A stretch of DNA of 64,000 bases from Chitinophaga hostae (GCF_018224885.1 NZ_JAGTXB010000020.1:100747-164746), one strand, 5' to 3'; positions 42,526-51,204 are shown, numbered from the stretch's first letter. A program made the numbers and translations. Notes: a model not told the origin generated them from the sequence alone.

Positions 42526-45009
42526 ATGACACGCATGCGAAAAGAAACAAAAAAAAAGATAGCCGTTTACGTGATAGCGCTGCTGGCGTCGGCGCCGGCA
42601 TTTTCACAACAGCAGGATCTGAAACTATGGTATGATCATCCGTCAGGTAAAGTATGGGAAGCCGCTTTGCCGGTGGGCAACGGCCGTTTGGCCGCCATGG
42701 TTTACGGCAACCCCGGGGACGAACTGATACGGTTAAACGAAAATACCGTTTGGAGCGGCAGTCCCAACCGCAACGAAAACCCGCATGCGCAGGCGGCCCT
42801 GCCGGAAGTCAGACAACTGATATTTAATGGTAAAATGAAAGAGGCCGGTGAGCTGGCTGAAAAAAACATGCAGTCCGAGAAGATCAATGGCATGTGTTAT
42901 CAGCCCGTGGGTGACCTGCAGCTGCATTTTCCCGGTCATGAACAGTATAATCATTATTCCCGGGAGCTGGACCTCAAAACCGCGGTAGCCAGTACCTCCT
43001 ACAGCGTAAACGGTGTGAACTATCACCGGGAGGTATTTGCCTCCATTCCAGATCAGGCCATCATCATAAAACTCAGCGCCGATAAACCCGGGAGTCTCAC
43101 TTTTACTGCAGGGATGAAGAGCCCGCAAAAGTCAACGGTAGGAGTAAATGGTAATAATGAACTGGTGCTGTCCGGCATTAGCGGTGATAAGGATGGCGTA
43201 CCCGGTAAAGTAAAGTTCCGGTCGCAGATCCGGTTCAAAGCAACAGGTGGTACTGTTGCCGGAAACGGTGAAGAGATTCAGATAAATAATGCCGATGCGG
43301 TAGTAGTTTATATTTCCATTGCCACCAACTTCGTTAACTATGCAGATCTGGGCGGAGATGAGGTGAAACGTGCTTCCGGCTATATGAACAAGGTATGGCC
43401 CAAAAGCTATGCCGGTATGTTGAAAGACCATGTTGCATCCTATCAGCATTTTTTTAACCGCGTACAACTGGACCTTGGAGCAACCGATTCGGTAAGAAAT
43501 CCTACCGATATACGCGTAAGAGATTTTGCGCATGGCAACGATCCGCAGCTGGTAGCGTTGTATTTCCAGTTTGGCCGGTACCTGCTCATTGCTGCATCGC
43601 AACCCGGCGGCCAGCCTGCTAACCTCCAGGGCATCTGGAATCCGTTGATGAATCCGCCATGGGGAAGCAAGTATACCATCAACATTAATACGGAGATGAA
43701 CTACTGGCCAGCCGAAGAAGCCAATCTTACAGAGATGCATGAACCCCTGGTGCAGATGGTAAAAGACCTGTCTGTTACCGGTCGTGAAACCGCAAAAGTG
43801 ATGTACGGCGCCGGCGGATGGGTAACGCATCACAATACGGATCTATGGCGGATCACAGGCCCGGTAGATCCCATCTATTACGGTATGTGGCCTATGGGAG
43901 GCGCGTGGTTGAGCCGCCATCTCTGGGAAAAATATATGTTCAGCGGCGACAAAAAATACCTGCAATCGGTATACCCTGCATTGAAAGGTGCAGCGGAATT
44001 TTATCTCGATTTCCTGGTGGAAGAACCGGTACATAAATGGCTGGTAGTATGTCCTTCCATGTCGCCCGAAAACAATCCGAAGGCATATCCCGGCGTATCT
44101 ATCACCGCAGGTGCTACCATGGATAACCAGCTGGTTTTTGATCTCTTTTCCAATACTATTCATGCAGCGGAATCATTAAAAACAGATAAGGCGCTGGTGG
44201 AAAAAATGAAGGCCGCCCGTAAAAGACTGCCGCCCATGCATGTTGGGCAATACGGGCAGTTACAGGAATGGTTGCAGGACCTCGATAATCCGAACGACAA
44301 ACACCGTCACGTGTCACATTTGTTCGGGCTTTACCCGGCCAACCAGATCTCTCCTTATCGTACACCGGAATTATTTGCCGCTGCACGCACTTCCTTAGTA
44401 CAGCGGGGAGATGTGTCTACCGGCTGGTCTATGGGCTGGAAAGTAAATCTATGGGCCCGCCTGCTCGACGGCAATCATGCCTGGAAGCTGATCAAAGACC
44501 AGCTCACCCCGGCGGGTGTAAACAAAGGCGAAAACAGTGGTGGTGGCACCTACCCCAACCTGTTCGATGCGCATCCCCCGTTCCAGATAGATGGCAACTT
44601 TGGTTGTACGGCGGGCATCTGTGAAATGCTGTTGCAAAGCCAGGATGGTACCATACATCTGCTGCCCGCCCTGCCCGACGACTGGAAGCAGGGGCGTGTG
44701 AGCGGTTTACGTGCCCGTGGGGGATTTGAGATCACAGAAATGATATGGGAAAACGGGCAACTCAGTAAAATCAGTATCCGTTCCACCCTGGGAGGTAACT
44801 GCCGTTTACGGGTACCTAATGCGCTAAAGAATAACGGGCAGTTGAAGACCGTAACCGCTGATCAACCGAATGGGTTTTTCCAGCCGGATACCACCGCCGC
44901 AGCAGTGATCAATGCTGCAATAAAACCGGGTAGCAACGACGTAAAAGAAACGATCTTATACGATCTGGCTACCAAAGCTGGACAGACGTATACTTTCACC
45001 AGCAAGTAA
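42526..45009 (+). CDS. GH95-family alpha-L-fucosidase (or galactosidase)
   Basis: 827 residues, signal peptide (IAVYVIALLASAPAFSQQ). Full GH95 layout: N-terminal beta domain (LKLWYDHPSGKVWEAALPVG, ENTVWSGSPNRNE), linker and an (alpha/alpha)6 catalytic domain, then a C-terminal beta domain. Residues known to matter in the family are present: the Asn-rich INTEMNYWP, the acid Glu in CPSMSPENNP and the Asp in FQIDGNFG. These enzymes invert alpha-1,2-L-fucose links; some act on alpha-L-galactose. It is exported to periplasm or surface. It is the last gene before palindrome copy 6, 81 bases after the haem-protein gene. Confidence 0.95.
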   Translation: MTRMRKETKKKIAVYVIALLASAPAFSQQQDLKLWYDHPSGKVWEAALPVGNGRLAAMVYGNPGDELIRLNENTVWSGSPNRNENPHAQAALPEVRQLIFNGKMKEAGELAEKNMQSEKINGMCYQPVGDLQLHFPGHEQYNHYSRELDLKTAVASTSYSVNGVNYHREVFASIPDQAIIIKLSADKPGSLTFTAGMKSPQKSTVGVNGNNELVLSGISGDKDGVPGKVKFRSQIRFKATGGTVAGNGEEIQINNADAVVVYISIATNFVNYADLGGDEVKRASGYMNKVWPKSYAGMLKDHVASYQHFFNRVQLDLGATDSVRNPTDIRVRDFAHGNDPQLVALYFQFGRYLLIAASQPGGQPANLQGIWNPLMNPPWGSKYTININTEMNYWPAEEANLTEMHEPLVQMVKDLSVTGRETAKVMYGAGGWVTHHNTDLWRITGPVDPIYYGMWPMGGAWLSRHLWEKYMFSGDKKYLQSVYPALKGAAEFYLDFLVEEPVHKWLVVCPSMSPENNPKAYPGVSITAGATMDNQLVFDLFSNTIHAAESLKTDKALVEKMKAARKRLPPMHVGQYGQLQEWLQDLDNPNDKHRHVSHLFGLYPANQISPYRTPELFAAARTSLVQRGDVSTGWSMGWKVNLWARLLDGNHAWKLIKDQLTPAGVNKGENSGGGTYPNLFDAHPPFQIDGNFGCTAGICEMLLQSQDGTIHLLPALPDDWKQGRVSGLRARGGFEITEMIWENGQLSKISIRSTLGGNCRLRVPNALKNNGQLKTVTADQPNGFFQPDTTAAAVINAAIKPGSNDVKETILYDLATKAGQTYTFTSK

Positions 45010-45016
45010 CGAGGGC

Positions 45017-45282
45017 GTTTTCTTGCCGCGGGTTTTTTCTTGCCCAGGATTTTTTCTTGCCCAGGATTAAACTGATTTTGAGGATTTAGAGGATTTTCTT
45101 TTTTTGATTTTAAAAGATTAGCGAAGATAGAAGCGAATTTGCTTACATCTTGGCTAATCTTTTAAAATCAAATTATAATCACAATAAAAAAATCCTCTAA
45201 ATCCTCAAAATCAGTTTAATCCTGGGCAAGAAAAAATCCTGGGCAAGAAAAAATCCGCGGCAAGAAAAAATCCGCAGCAAAG
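45017..45282. repeat. Long intergenic palindrome, copy 6 (tripled tips on both arms)
   Basis: The largest copy. The left arm has three tandem tips (TTTTCTTGCCGCGGG, TTTTTTCTTGCCCAGGA, TTTTTTCTTGCCCAGGATTA); the right arm mirrors them (TAATCCTGGGCAAGAAAAAA, TCCTGGGCAAGAAAAAA, TCCGCGGCAAGAAAAAA, plus a fourth TCCGCAGCAAAG). Even the variant GCCGCGG tip is mirrored. Inner arms pair: AGGATTTAGAGGATTTT with AAAATCCTCTAAATCCT. It fills the gap between convergent GH95 and DUF3037 genes. Confidence 0.92.
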
Positions 45283-45287
45283 ACAAA

Positions 45288-45674
45288 CTACAGGACCAGT
45301 TGCTGATGCAACCGCAGCAGCGTGTTTTCCGCGTTGCTGCTGCAAAAGCCGGGATGTACTTTTGATGTTTGTATAATACTGCTGCGCGTAGCGGTGAGCC
45401 AGCGGAAGCGACCTGCTATATCTAATTGTGCGATGGGCCCACCTGCTTTGCTGCCTTTGCTGATTTCTACAAAAGCGTCGAGGTAGGGCTTGATGGTACT
45501 GGCCTCTATATGAGGTGAAAATGCACGGAGCCGTTCTTCATCCAGGGTGTATACTGCCTGTAAAAATTTCTGTTGTTTACAGTAAAGGATAACGCCAACA
45601 TTCAAAAATTCTTCCCGCTCTACACTCGGTACTACGCGTATCACGGCATATTCATATAAGTGCTTGTCTTGCAT
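45288..45674 (-). CDS. DUF3037-family protein
   Basis: 128 residues, no signal peptide. Begins YEYAVIRVVPSVEREEFLNV, the usual DUF3037 opening, and ends with an Arg/Ser-rich region (RFRWLTATRSSIIQTSKVHP). Function is not known. The family is found beside HipA-like kinases, and here its start overlaps the end of such a gene by 23 bases, which implies coupled translation. The pair is bracketed by palindrome copies 6 and 7. Confidence 0.88.
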   Translation of the reverse strand: MQDKHLYEYAVIRVVPSVEREEFLNVGVILYCKQQKFLQAVYTLDEERLRAFSPHIEASTIKPYLDAFVEISKGSKAGGPIAQLDIAGRFRWLTATRSSIIQTSKVHPGFCSSNAENTLLRLHQQLVL

Positions 45675-46452
45675 GTTGTGCTTCTTTTACAAAAATTTCG
45701 GAGTGGCTGATCCTGGTCGTTAGAAAGTCAAAGTATACCTGCCGGCGTTCTTCCGGCGTTTCGCTGATGTCTTCGCTCATCAACCATTCATCAGGAATAA
45801 TACTTACAATAGCGCGTATACGCTCCGGCGTTAGCAGGAGCCGGAAGGCGGCGTCTGTGCTTTCCAGTTCGCCGGCTTGTGGCAGCAGCACATGATCTTT
45901 CACCTGTACAAAAGGACGAAGCGCCTGTTCCCGCCAGTTGTGCCAGTTATGATGAAAATACAGTGCGGCGCCTGCATCTATGAGCCATAGCTCATTGCGC
46001 CACATCAGCATGTTGGTATTACGGGGTGTACGGTCTACGTTGGTCAGCAAACAATCGAGCCACACAATTTTAGATGCCAGCGCCGGCGGAATAGTATTAA
46101 CGGTAGGATCGTAGGTGGTAGCGCCGGAAAGATAGTGCAGGGCAAGGTTGAGTCCCACACTTCTTTTTAGCAGATCCTGTATTTCTTCATCGGGTTCTGT
46201 ACGGCCAAAGGCTTCGTCGAGATTGGCAAAAACCAGCTCTGGTACTTTAAGACCAAGCACCCGTGCAATTTCATCACCAATCAGTTCTGCGATGAGTGCT
46301 TTTACCCCTTGTCCTGCTCCGCGGAATTTGAGTGCATACAGGAAACCGTCGTCTGCTTCAGCAATGGCGGGCAAGGAACCCCCTTCCCGCAACGGCGTTA
46401 CGTAGCGGGTTACATTGACCGTTCTTAGCTGAAGTTGAATGTCGTCTATCAT
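45652..46452 (-). CDS. HipA-like kinase-fold protein (HipA_2 group)
   Basis: 266 residues. A shortened HipA-type kinase fold without the HipB partner: GGSLPAIAEADDGFLYALKF with the ATP-site Lys, then IVWLDCLLTNVDRTPRNTNM with the catalytic-loop Asp-Arg-x-x-Asn, and ELWLIDAGAALYF with the metal-binding Asp. HipA itself phosphorylates glutamyl-tRNA synthetase; the role of this compact group is not established. The DUF3037 gene overlaps its 3' end by 23 bases, a recurrent pairing that suggests a two-protein module. No helix-turn-helix antitoxin is near. Confidence 0.87.
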   Translation of the reverse strand: MIDDIQLQLRTVNVTRYVTPLREGGSLPAIAEADDGFLYALKFRGAGQGVKALIAELIGDEIARVLGLKVPELVFANLDEAFGRTEPDEEIQDLLKRSVGLNLALHYLSGATTYDPTVNTIPPALASKIVWLDCLLTNVDRTPRNTNMLMWRNELWLIDAGAALYFHHNWHNWREQALRPFVQVKDHVLLPQAGELESTDAAFRLLLTPERIRAIVSIIPDEWLMSEDISETPEERRQVYFDFLTTRISHSEIFVKEAQHARQALI

Positions 46453-46480
46453 CTAATGAGTGTTTCAAAGCATCAAATAT

Positions 46481-46684
46481 CGCGAATTTTTGTTTTTGCC
46501 CAGGATTAAACTGATTATGATGATTTATAGGATTTTTATTTAAATGATTAAAAAAGATTGGAGAAGATGTAAGCGAATATCAACTTTTATCTTCTCTATC
46601 TTTTTTAATCTTATAATATCAAAAAAATAAAATCCTGTAAATCGTCATAATCAGTTTAATCCTGGGCAAAAACAAAAATTCGCG
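46481..46684. repeat. Long intergenic palindrome, copy 7
   Basis: The ends mirror exactly: CGCGAATTTTTGTTTTTGCC at 46481 and GGCAAAAACAAAAATTCGCG at 46684, with CAGGATTAAACTGATTATGA and its complement inside (one mismatch TGATG/CGTCA). It separates two genes on the minus strand: it abuts the stop codon (46685) of the downstream-lying AlkZ-like gene and lies 28 bases before the HipA-like start, so it is the 3' region of the former. Confidence 0.92.
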
Positions 46685-47740
46685 TCAGGAGCTTTTTCCA
46701 AGAAACGCGGCGTAAGCCGCAGCAGCCCTGGCAACCGCGGCATCGTTGGTTTTATGGTTGGGCAGCAGTTGCGTTTCCACCACTATTTTATTTTTTACTT
46801 CTTTCCTGCTCCACTGACCGCAGATTTGGCCATTGACCACTACCACCGGTTTAAAGATGCCGTAGCCGGCGGTTACATGATGCGACGGGTGAAGAATATC
46901 GCTGCGGTCTTTATAAGCCACTGCGTATTCGTCGTAGGCGGGGAGCAGGAGTGTAGCGGGTTTGGGTGCTTTGACAGGACGGGCATCTTTCGAAAACCAA
47001 TAGGCCTGACCGTTAGCAACGCTGTGCGTGAGGATGTCGTTGTTGAGCAGTAGTCCTTTTTTTATCTCCGTCATATTTAAGCCGCTCCACCATTGAAAGT
47101 CGTTGACGGTGGCGGGGCCGCGGCTGCAGAAATAGAGCCTGGTAATTCTGGCCACCGCTTCTTCGCGATCTATGGAAGGTGTTGCCGGCGCCCTCTCGGA
47201 TAGGAGGGCATAAGTAAATTGTTTTCCCTGTCGCGGACCGCTGCAGATAAGGCCATCCAGTTCGGCATCCATGAGATGGAAGCCCATGCGGATATCGTCG
47301 GTATTGATCTTTGCTTTGGTGAGCAGCGGTACCAGGGCGGTGCGGGTCAGGTAGTTGTTATCGCGGAGTGCATTGGCGATAACGGTTTTGCTGCGTTTAA
47401 GATCTTTATCGCTGATGCCTAGTTTGGCGTGCAGGTTTTTATTGAACGCTTTTATTTTGGGGCCGGTAAGCTGCAGCATCCAGCCAATATCTTCCGGCGC
47501 AACAAAATGCCAGGTAGGCCGCAGCACATGAGTGCGCAGCAGGAGGCCGGCGTTAAAATCCCGTTCAATGCCGGCATCCGTGCTGTCCTTTACACGGTTG
47601 CCAATAGCCCATTTGGCCCCTGCATAATCCTGCGCCTGTATACATCCCATCCACCTCAGGAGGTCGGCGGGCCGGGTGGCGTGTGCAGGCAGCAATTGCT
47701 GCTGCTGCAACCGTAATTGTGTGATCTGCTGGCTGTTCAT
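46685..47740 (-). CDS. Winged-helix (HTH_42, AlkZ/YcaQ-like) protein
   Basis: 351 residues. Matches the HTH_42 family: LRLQQQQLLPAHATRPADLL, WMGCIQAQDYAGAKWAIGNR, LRPTWHFVAPEDIGWML and the C-terminal LLPAYDEYAVAYKDRS. The group contains AlkZ/YcaQ glycosylases that unhook DNA crosslinks; those use a Q-x-Q or Q-x-D active-site motif, and IQAQDYAGA gives Q-A-Q at the expected place. A role in DNA-damage repair or antibiotic self-defence is therefore plausible but not shown. Cytosolic. The WYL regulator is the next gene upstream on the strand, 54 bases away. Confidence 0.85.
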   Translation of the reverse strand: MNSQQITQLRLQQQQLLPAHATRPADLLRWMGCIQAQDYAGAKWAIGNRVKDSTDAGIERDFNAGLLLRTHVLRPTWHFVAPEDIGWMLQLTGPKIKAFNKNLHAKLGISDKDLKRSKTVIANALRDNNYLTRTALVPLLTKAKINTDDIRMGFHLMDAELDGLICSGPRQGKQFTYALLSERAPATPSIDREEAVARITRLYFCSRGPATVNDFQWWSGLNMTEIKKGLLLNNDILTHSVANGQAYWFSKDARPVKAPKPATLLLPAYDEYAVAYKDRSDILHPSHHVTAGYGIFKPVVVVNGQICGQWSRKEVKNKIVVETQLLPNHKTNDAAVARAAAAYAAFLGKSS

Positions 47741-47794
47741 GATCCGAAATTAAAGACCGTACATGACAACAGTATGTCAGTTGTAAAAAGAAGC

Positions 47795-48736
47795 TCAGGA
47801 AACTTTTTCCAGCATTTCCTGCAGGCGGTCTTTTACCAGGGTTTTCAGCGACTCCGGGGTAATGATGGTGGCCTGGTCGGCAAAGGTGATATACCAGCGG
47901 GAAAATGCCTGTATACAGGGCGCCTGGAACTTCATCCGGGTTACTTTGGTGGTCATGGTTTCCTGGTCAAATCCATAATTGAATTTTTGTTCTACCAGGT
48001 AGCGGGCCATCTCATTTTTTACTTCTATGGTAACCGGGAAGGAAGGACCTGTATGTCTTGGCCTGCCGGCAAGATATTCCCGCAGGGAGAGATGTTGTTT
48101 GCGGAACGCTTTGCCATTGGCTTTTACCGCCAGTATCCTTTCTGTGCGGAAAGGATGGTATTGCTTTGCGGTGCTGCACCAGGCGATGGCATTCCAGGTA
48201 CCGTGTTCATGATAGATACCGATAGGCTCAATATCTCTTTCATTTATGCCGGTTTCGGTAGCATACTGAATATGTAACCCCTGTTTTTCTCCAACAGCCC
48301 TGATGAGCAGGGGCAGCACATCGTTGAGCAGACTGTTGTGCTCGGATACCTTTTCCTTTACGGCAATACTTTCTTCCAGGTCTTCCAGTACCTTTTTCTG
48401 TGCGCTGCGCAGTACGGCTTTTATTTTGTACATGGCACTTTTAAACCGGAGACTGTTGGTAAGGTCGGAGTGATTTTCCAGTACTTTTTCCGCCATCAGG
48501 AAGGCAACAACTTCTTCTTCGGTAAACATGACAGGGGGAAGGCGATAGCCTTCCATGATAGAGTAGCCAAGTCCTTTTTCGCCGAGAATGGGGACGCCTG
48601 CCTGTTCCAGGGAGCGGATATCCCGGTAGATGGTACGCAGACTCACGTCGAAACGATCGGCTATTTCCTGGGCCAGTACCAGTTTTTTTGATTGCAAGTG
48701 TACAAGAATGGCGGTTAATCTGTCAAAACGATTCAT
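47795..48736 (-). CDS. YafY-type regulator (HTH_11 + WYL domain)
   Basis: 313 residues. N-terminal winged helix (DRLTAILVHLQSKKLVLAQE, FDVSLRTIYRDIRSLEQAGV), a central WYL domain (GLHIQYATETGINERDIEPI, NAIAWCSTAKQYHPFRTERI) and a C-terminal WCX part. WYL proteins sense nucleic acids or nucleotides and regulate DNA-damage and defence genes. It sits just upstream of the AlkZ-like gene on the same strand, a pairing that would fit damage-responsive control. The gene at 48852 is divergent. Confidence 0.92.
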   Translation of the reverse strand: MNRFDRLTAILVHLQSKKLVLAQEIADRFDVSLRTIYRDIRSLEQAGVPILGEKGLGYSIMEGYRLPPVMFTEEEVVAFLMAEKVLENHSDLTNSLRFKSAMYKIKAVLRSAQKKVLEDLEESIAVKEKVSEHNSLLNDVLPLLIRAVGEKQGLHIQYATETGINERDIEPIGIYHEHGTWNAIAWCSTAKQYHPFRTERILAVKANGKAFRKQHLSLREYLAGRPRHTGPSFPVTIEVKNEMARYLVEQKFNYGFDQETMTTKVTRMKFQAPCIQAFSRWYITFADQATIITPESLKTLVKDRLQEMLEKVS

Positions 48737-48806
48737 TGTAGGCTTAAAATTAATGGATGTTAGATAATGGTTTGACCGAAGATATGATTTTTTACCGGCA
48801 GACCGT

Positions 48807-48814
48807 TATCTTTG
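48807..48814 (+). promoter_or_regulatory. -7 promoter element (TATCTTTG)
   Basis: Full TAnnTTTG match 37 bases before the ATG at 48852; it supports the start chosen for that gene. Confidence 0.5.
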
Positions 48815-48851
48815 CCTGCGCCGGTAAATACCCGGTTTTGATACACGCTAT

Positions 48852-49808
48852 ATGAGGAAACATTTGTTTGTTATTACATGTTTGCAGCTGAGTATACTTA
48901 CTGTCGTTTTCGGACAATCCCCGGCAGAGGCCCTGAAAAAGAAAAATGTCAGCGATACCATCTTACAAAACCGCAGCCTGTTACTACAGGGGACTTTTGA
49001 TGCGCAACGCGCGCTGTTGCAACTGTTTCCGGGTAAGCATTACCGGCTGACAGACGGTAAAAATGTGAATGAGATGATCAACTGGGAATGTAAAAGCTGC
49101 GCTGCTAAAAATTACCCGGATGTGAATGAAGATGCCCTGGGCGCCTTTCCTTATAAAGATGGCGTAGCCACCAGACTGATTAATGTGATGGATTTTAAAG
49201 ATTCTACCGGACAACAATATAAAGTGATCAGCTTTAACCATTCCGGGTTTGATGAAGATGGTACGCAAACATCCCGGTTTACAGGTGGTTTGCTGGGACT
49301 GGCAAAATTTGTATTGACAGATAATGGCTGGAACCTCCGTATGTTTCAACCGGCGATCAGCGCCTATGGTGCGTTTTCCCAGTGCCCAACACCTAAACCG
49401 CTCCTGATCGGAAAGGACCAGTATGCATTTGTGATCAAGCATAGCAACGGCGGAGGCGGTGGCCCGTTCGATGGCAACTACTATCTTGTTGCAGGCGTGA
49501 ATGGCGGCTATCAGCAGGTAATGGCGGCTTATGGAATTGAAAGAACGGTGGGCGGCGATGAGGAGCAATCTTCCTGGCAGAGCACTTATACGGTGCCGGC
49601 GAGTGATAAAAAATATTTCCGGGACATCCTGGTTACCTTAAAAGGCACTGTCAATGCAAAGGACCTGGATGGTTTGCCCAACGAAGTAAAAAACCTCGTA
49701 AAAGGGAAAAAACAGGCGCATTTTACCGCTGAAGAAAGATATGTGTATAAAGGCGCTGCCAAAGGATATGAGTTACAGCTGCCGGTAAAGGCGGCCCTGG
49801 TTCCTTAA
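48852..49808 (+). CDS. Exported protein of unknown function
   Basis: 318 residues with a signal peptide (HLFVITCLQLSILTVVFGQ). I recognise no family. Visible features: an INWECKSCAAKNYPDVNEDA segment with a CxxC pair, FNHSGFDEDGTQTSRFTGG, and a glycine run in HSNGGGGGPFDGNYYLVAG; the pattern of alternating strands suggests a beta-sandwich or propeller. The stop codon overlaps the stop of the convergent HxlR gene (shared TTAA at 49805-49808). It is monocistronic with its own promoter element. Probably periplasmic or surface-exposed. Confidence 0.75.
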   Translation: MRKHLFVITCLQLSILTVVFGQSPAEALKKKNVSDTILQNRSLLLQGTFDAQRALLQLFPGKHYRLTDGKNVNEMINWECKSCAAKNYPDVNEDALGAFPYKDGVATRLINVMDFKDSTGQQYKVISFNHSGFDEDGTQTSRFTGGLLGLAKFVLTDNGWNLRMFQPAISAYGAFSQCPTPKPLLIGKDQYAFVIKHSNGGGGGPFDGNYYLVAGVNGGYQQVMAAYGIERTVGGDEEQSSWQSTYTVPASDKKYFRDILVTLKGTVNAKDLDGLPNEVKNLVKGKKQAHFTAEERYVYKGAAKGYELQLPVKAALVP

Positions 49809-50209
49809 CGGCTCAAGATAGATTCCGGATAGGGCGCCTGCTCCACAGTGCGCCCGGTAATCTTCTGACGATGCATAGTGCCCCAGGCGCTTAAAGCAGT
49901 CAGCACATCTCTCAACGTATGACTATAGTCGGATAGTTCATATTCTGTTACCTCCTTCGCGGTGGCGCTGGTTACCTTTTTCACAAAATCGTTCAGCTCC
50001 ATTTCCTTCAGCTCATTCGACAATACTTTGGCGGAAATACCGGTTACCTGTCGTTGCAGCTCATTAAAGCGTTTGTTGCCGCTCATTAAGGCAATAATGA
50101 TCTTCAGTTTCCATTTGCCGCCGATGGCGTACAAAGCATCCCCCAAAGGGCCTAAGGCCGCTGTGCACCCCTCCGGTGTCGGTATTATTTTCGTTGTCTG
50201 ATCTTTCAC
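49805..50209 (-). CDS. HxlR-family regulator of the divergent NmrA gene
   Basis: 134 residues from the GTG at 50209 (VKDQTTKIIPTPEGC); the frame is open to 50404 but that covers the operators and the divergent promoter. Winged helix: LGDALYAIGGKWKLKIIIAL, RFNELQRQVTGISAKVLSNE, then the wing VTSATAKEVTEYELSDYSHT. Cys15 (TPEGCTAAL) is the probable redox-sensing residue. Two palindromic sites lie between its promoter and its start, so it should repress itself and the divergent NAD(P)-binding oxidoreductase, the usual quinone/electrophile-response arrangement. Confidence 0.92.
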   Translation of the reverse strand: MKDQTTKIIPTPEGCTAALGPLGDALYAIGGKWKLKIIIALMSGNKRFNELQRQVTGISAKVLSNELKEMELNDFVKKVTSATAKEVTEYELSDYSHTLRDVLTALSAWGTMHRQKITGRTVEQAPYPESILSR

Positions 50210-50224
50210 GTTATAGTTTTTAAC

Positions 50225-50256
50225 TAACCTGCAGGTTAGTAGTAACCTACAGGTTA
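50225..50256. promoter_or_regulatory. Twin palindromic HxlR operators
   Basis: TAACCTGCAGGTTA (50225-50238) is a perfect 14-bp palindrome; TAACCTACAGGTTA (50243-50256) has the same arms with AC at the centre. Centres are 18 bases apart, in the gap between the HxlR gene and the divergent NmrA-like gene. Confidence 0.8.
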
Positions 50257-50274
50257 GGTTGTATTCCCGGTTAC

Positions 50275-50292
50275 CAAAGGTAAGTACTTTTG
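50275..50292. promoter_or_regulatory. Back-to-back -7 elements of the HxlR/NmrA divergon
   Basis: Minus strand: TACCTTTG (50282-50275). Plus strand: TACTTTTG (50285-50292). Both match TAnnTTTG. The operators at 50225-50256 fall in the -33 region of the plus promoter and in the leader of the HxlR transcript, so one repressor can block both. Confidence 0.6.
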
Positions 50293-50315
50293 AGGCATTA
50301 AAACAGGATCTTACT

Positions 50316-51188
50316 ATGAGTAAAATATTAGTAACGGGGGCCACAGGCCCTCTCGGAAAAGCGGTAGTAGAAGAACTGCTGAGAAATACCGGTGCCGCCA
50401 ACATTGCCGTGCTGGCAAGAGACCCCGTTAAGGCAGCTGATTTCGAAGCAAAGGGTGTTACCGTATTGAAAGGTGATTATAACGATTATGCTTCCCTGCT
50501 GCCGGCTTTCGAAGGAATAGATAAGCTCTACTTTGTGTCCGGCAACGACGTACAGGGACGGGGTGCCCAGCATGAAAATGTGGTGAAAGCAGCGGTGGCC
50601 GCAAAGGTGGGACATGTATTTTATACCAGTGTTTCACGCAGAACAGAAGACGGCAGTTCAGCGATTACTTTCGTGGTAGGGGCGCATCTGCATACAGAAG
50701 CCCTGCTGAAGGCATCCGGGCTTACCTATACTATCCTGAAGCATAATCTCTACGCTGATATGCTGCCGGCATTTATCGGTGATAAGGTGCTGGAAAGCGG
50801 TATCTATCTGCCGGCAGGCAAAGGAAAAGTAGCCTTCGCTACCCGCAATGATATGGGGATAGCGGGTGCAAAATTACTCCTGGGCAGCGGTCACGAAAAT
50901 AAAGTGTATGAAATTGCCGGTGATACCGCTTATTCTTTTGACGACATCGCCACTATGTTAAGCGATTTATCAGGAAAAACGATTACCTACATTTCGCCCT
51001 CTACCGAAGATTATATCGCGCAATTATCGACAGCAGGTGTGCCGGGAGAATATGCGTATGTTTTTGGCGCCTTTGCCCAAAGCATTGCGCAACAGGAACT
51101 TGACCTCCCGGATGCCACCCTGGAGCACATACTGGGTAGGAAACCGGAATCGGTGAACGATTACCTGAAAAAAGCGTTCAGCCTTTAA
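50316..51188 (+). CDS. NmrA-like NAD(P)H-binding oxidoreductase (quinone-oxidoreductase-2 type)
   Basis: 290 residues from the ATG at 50316 (AGGATC six bases upstream). Rossmann motif ILVTGATGPLGKAVVEELL, then NIAVLARDPVKAADFEAKG, KLYFVSGNDVQGRGAQHENV and YTILKHNLYADMLPAF, which match the NmrA/QorB group. These cytosolic enzymes reduce quinones or act as redox sensors. The divergent HxlR gene and its twin operators make this a classic electrophile-response pair. Palindrome copy 8 follows the stop. Confidence 0.92.
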   Translation: MSKILVTGATGPLGKAVVEELLRNTGAANIAVLARDPVKAADFEAKGVTVLKGDYNDYASLLPAFEGIDKLYFVSGNDVQGRGAQHENVVKAAVAAKVGHVFYTSVSRRTEDGSSAITFVVGAHLHTEALLKASGLTYTILKHNLYADMLPAFIGDKVLESGIYLPAGKGKVAFATRNDMGIAGAKLLLGSGHENKVYEIAGDTAYSFDDIATMLSDLSGKTITYISPSTEDYIAQLSTAGVPGEYAYVFGAFAQSIAQQELDLPDATLEHILGRKPESVNDYLKKAFSL

Positions 51189-51204
51189 TGCAGCGAGGTT
51201 TTTT

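Noticed and set aside
47717..48277. 186-codon frame on the plus strand over the WYL regulator
   Set aside because: Fully antisense to a clear YafY-type gene; the translation is low-complexity and without family likeness.
50210..50404. N-terminal extension of the second HxlR protein
   Set aside because: It would be translated from the operator and divergent promoter region; domain and promoter position support the GTG at 50209.
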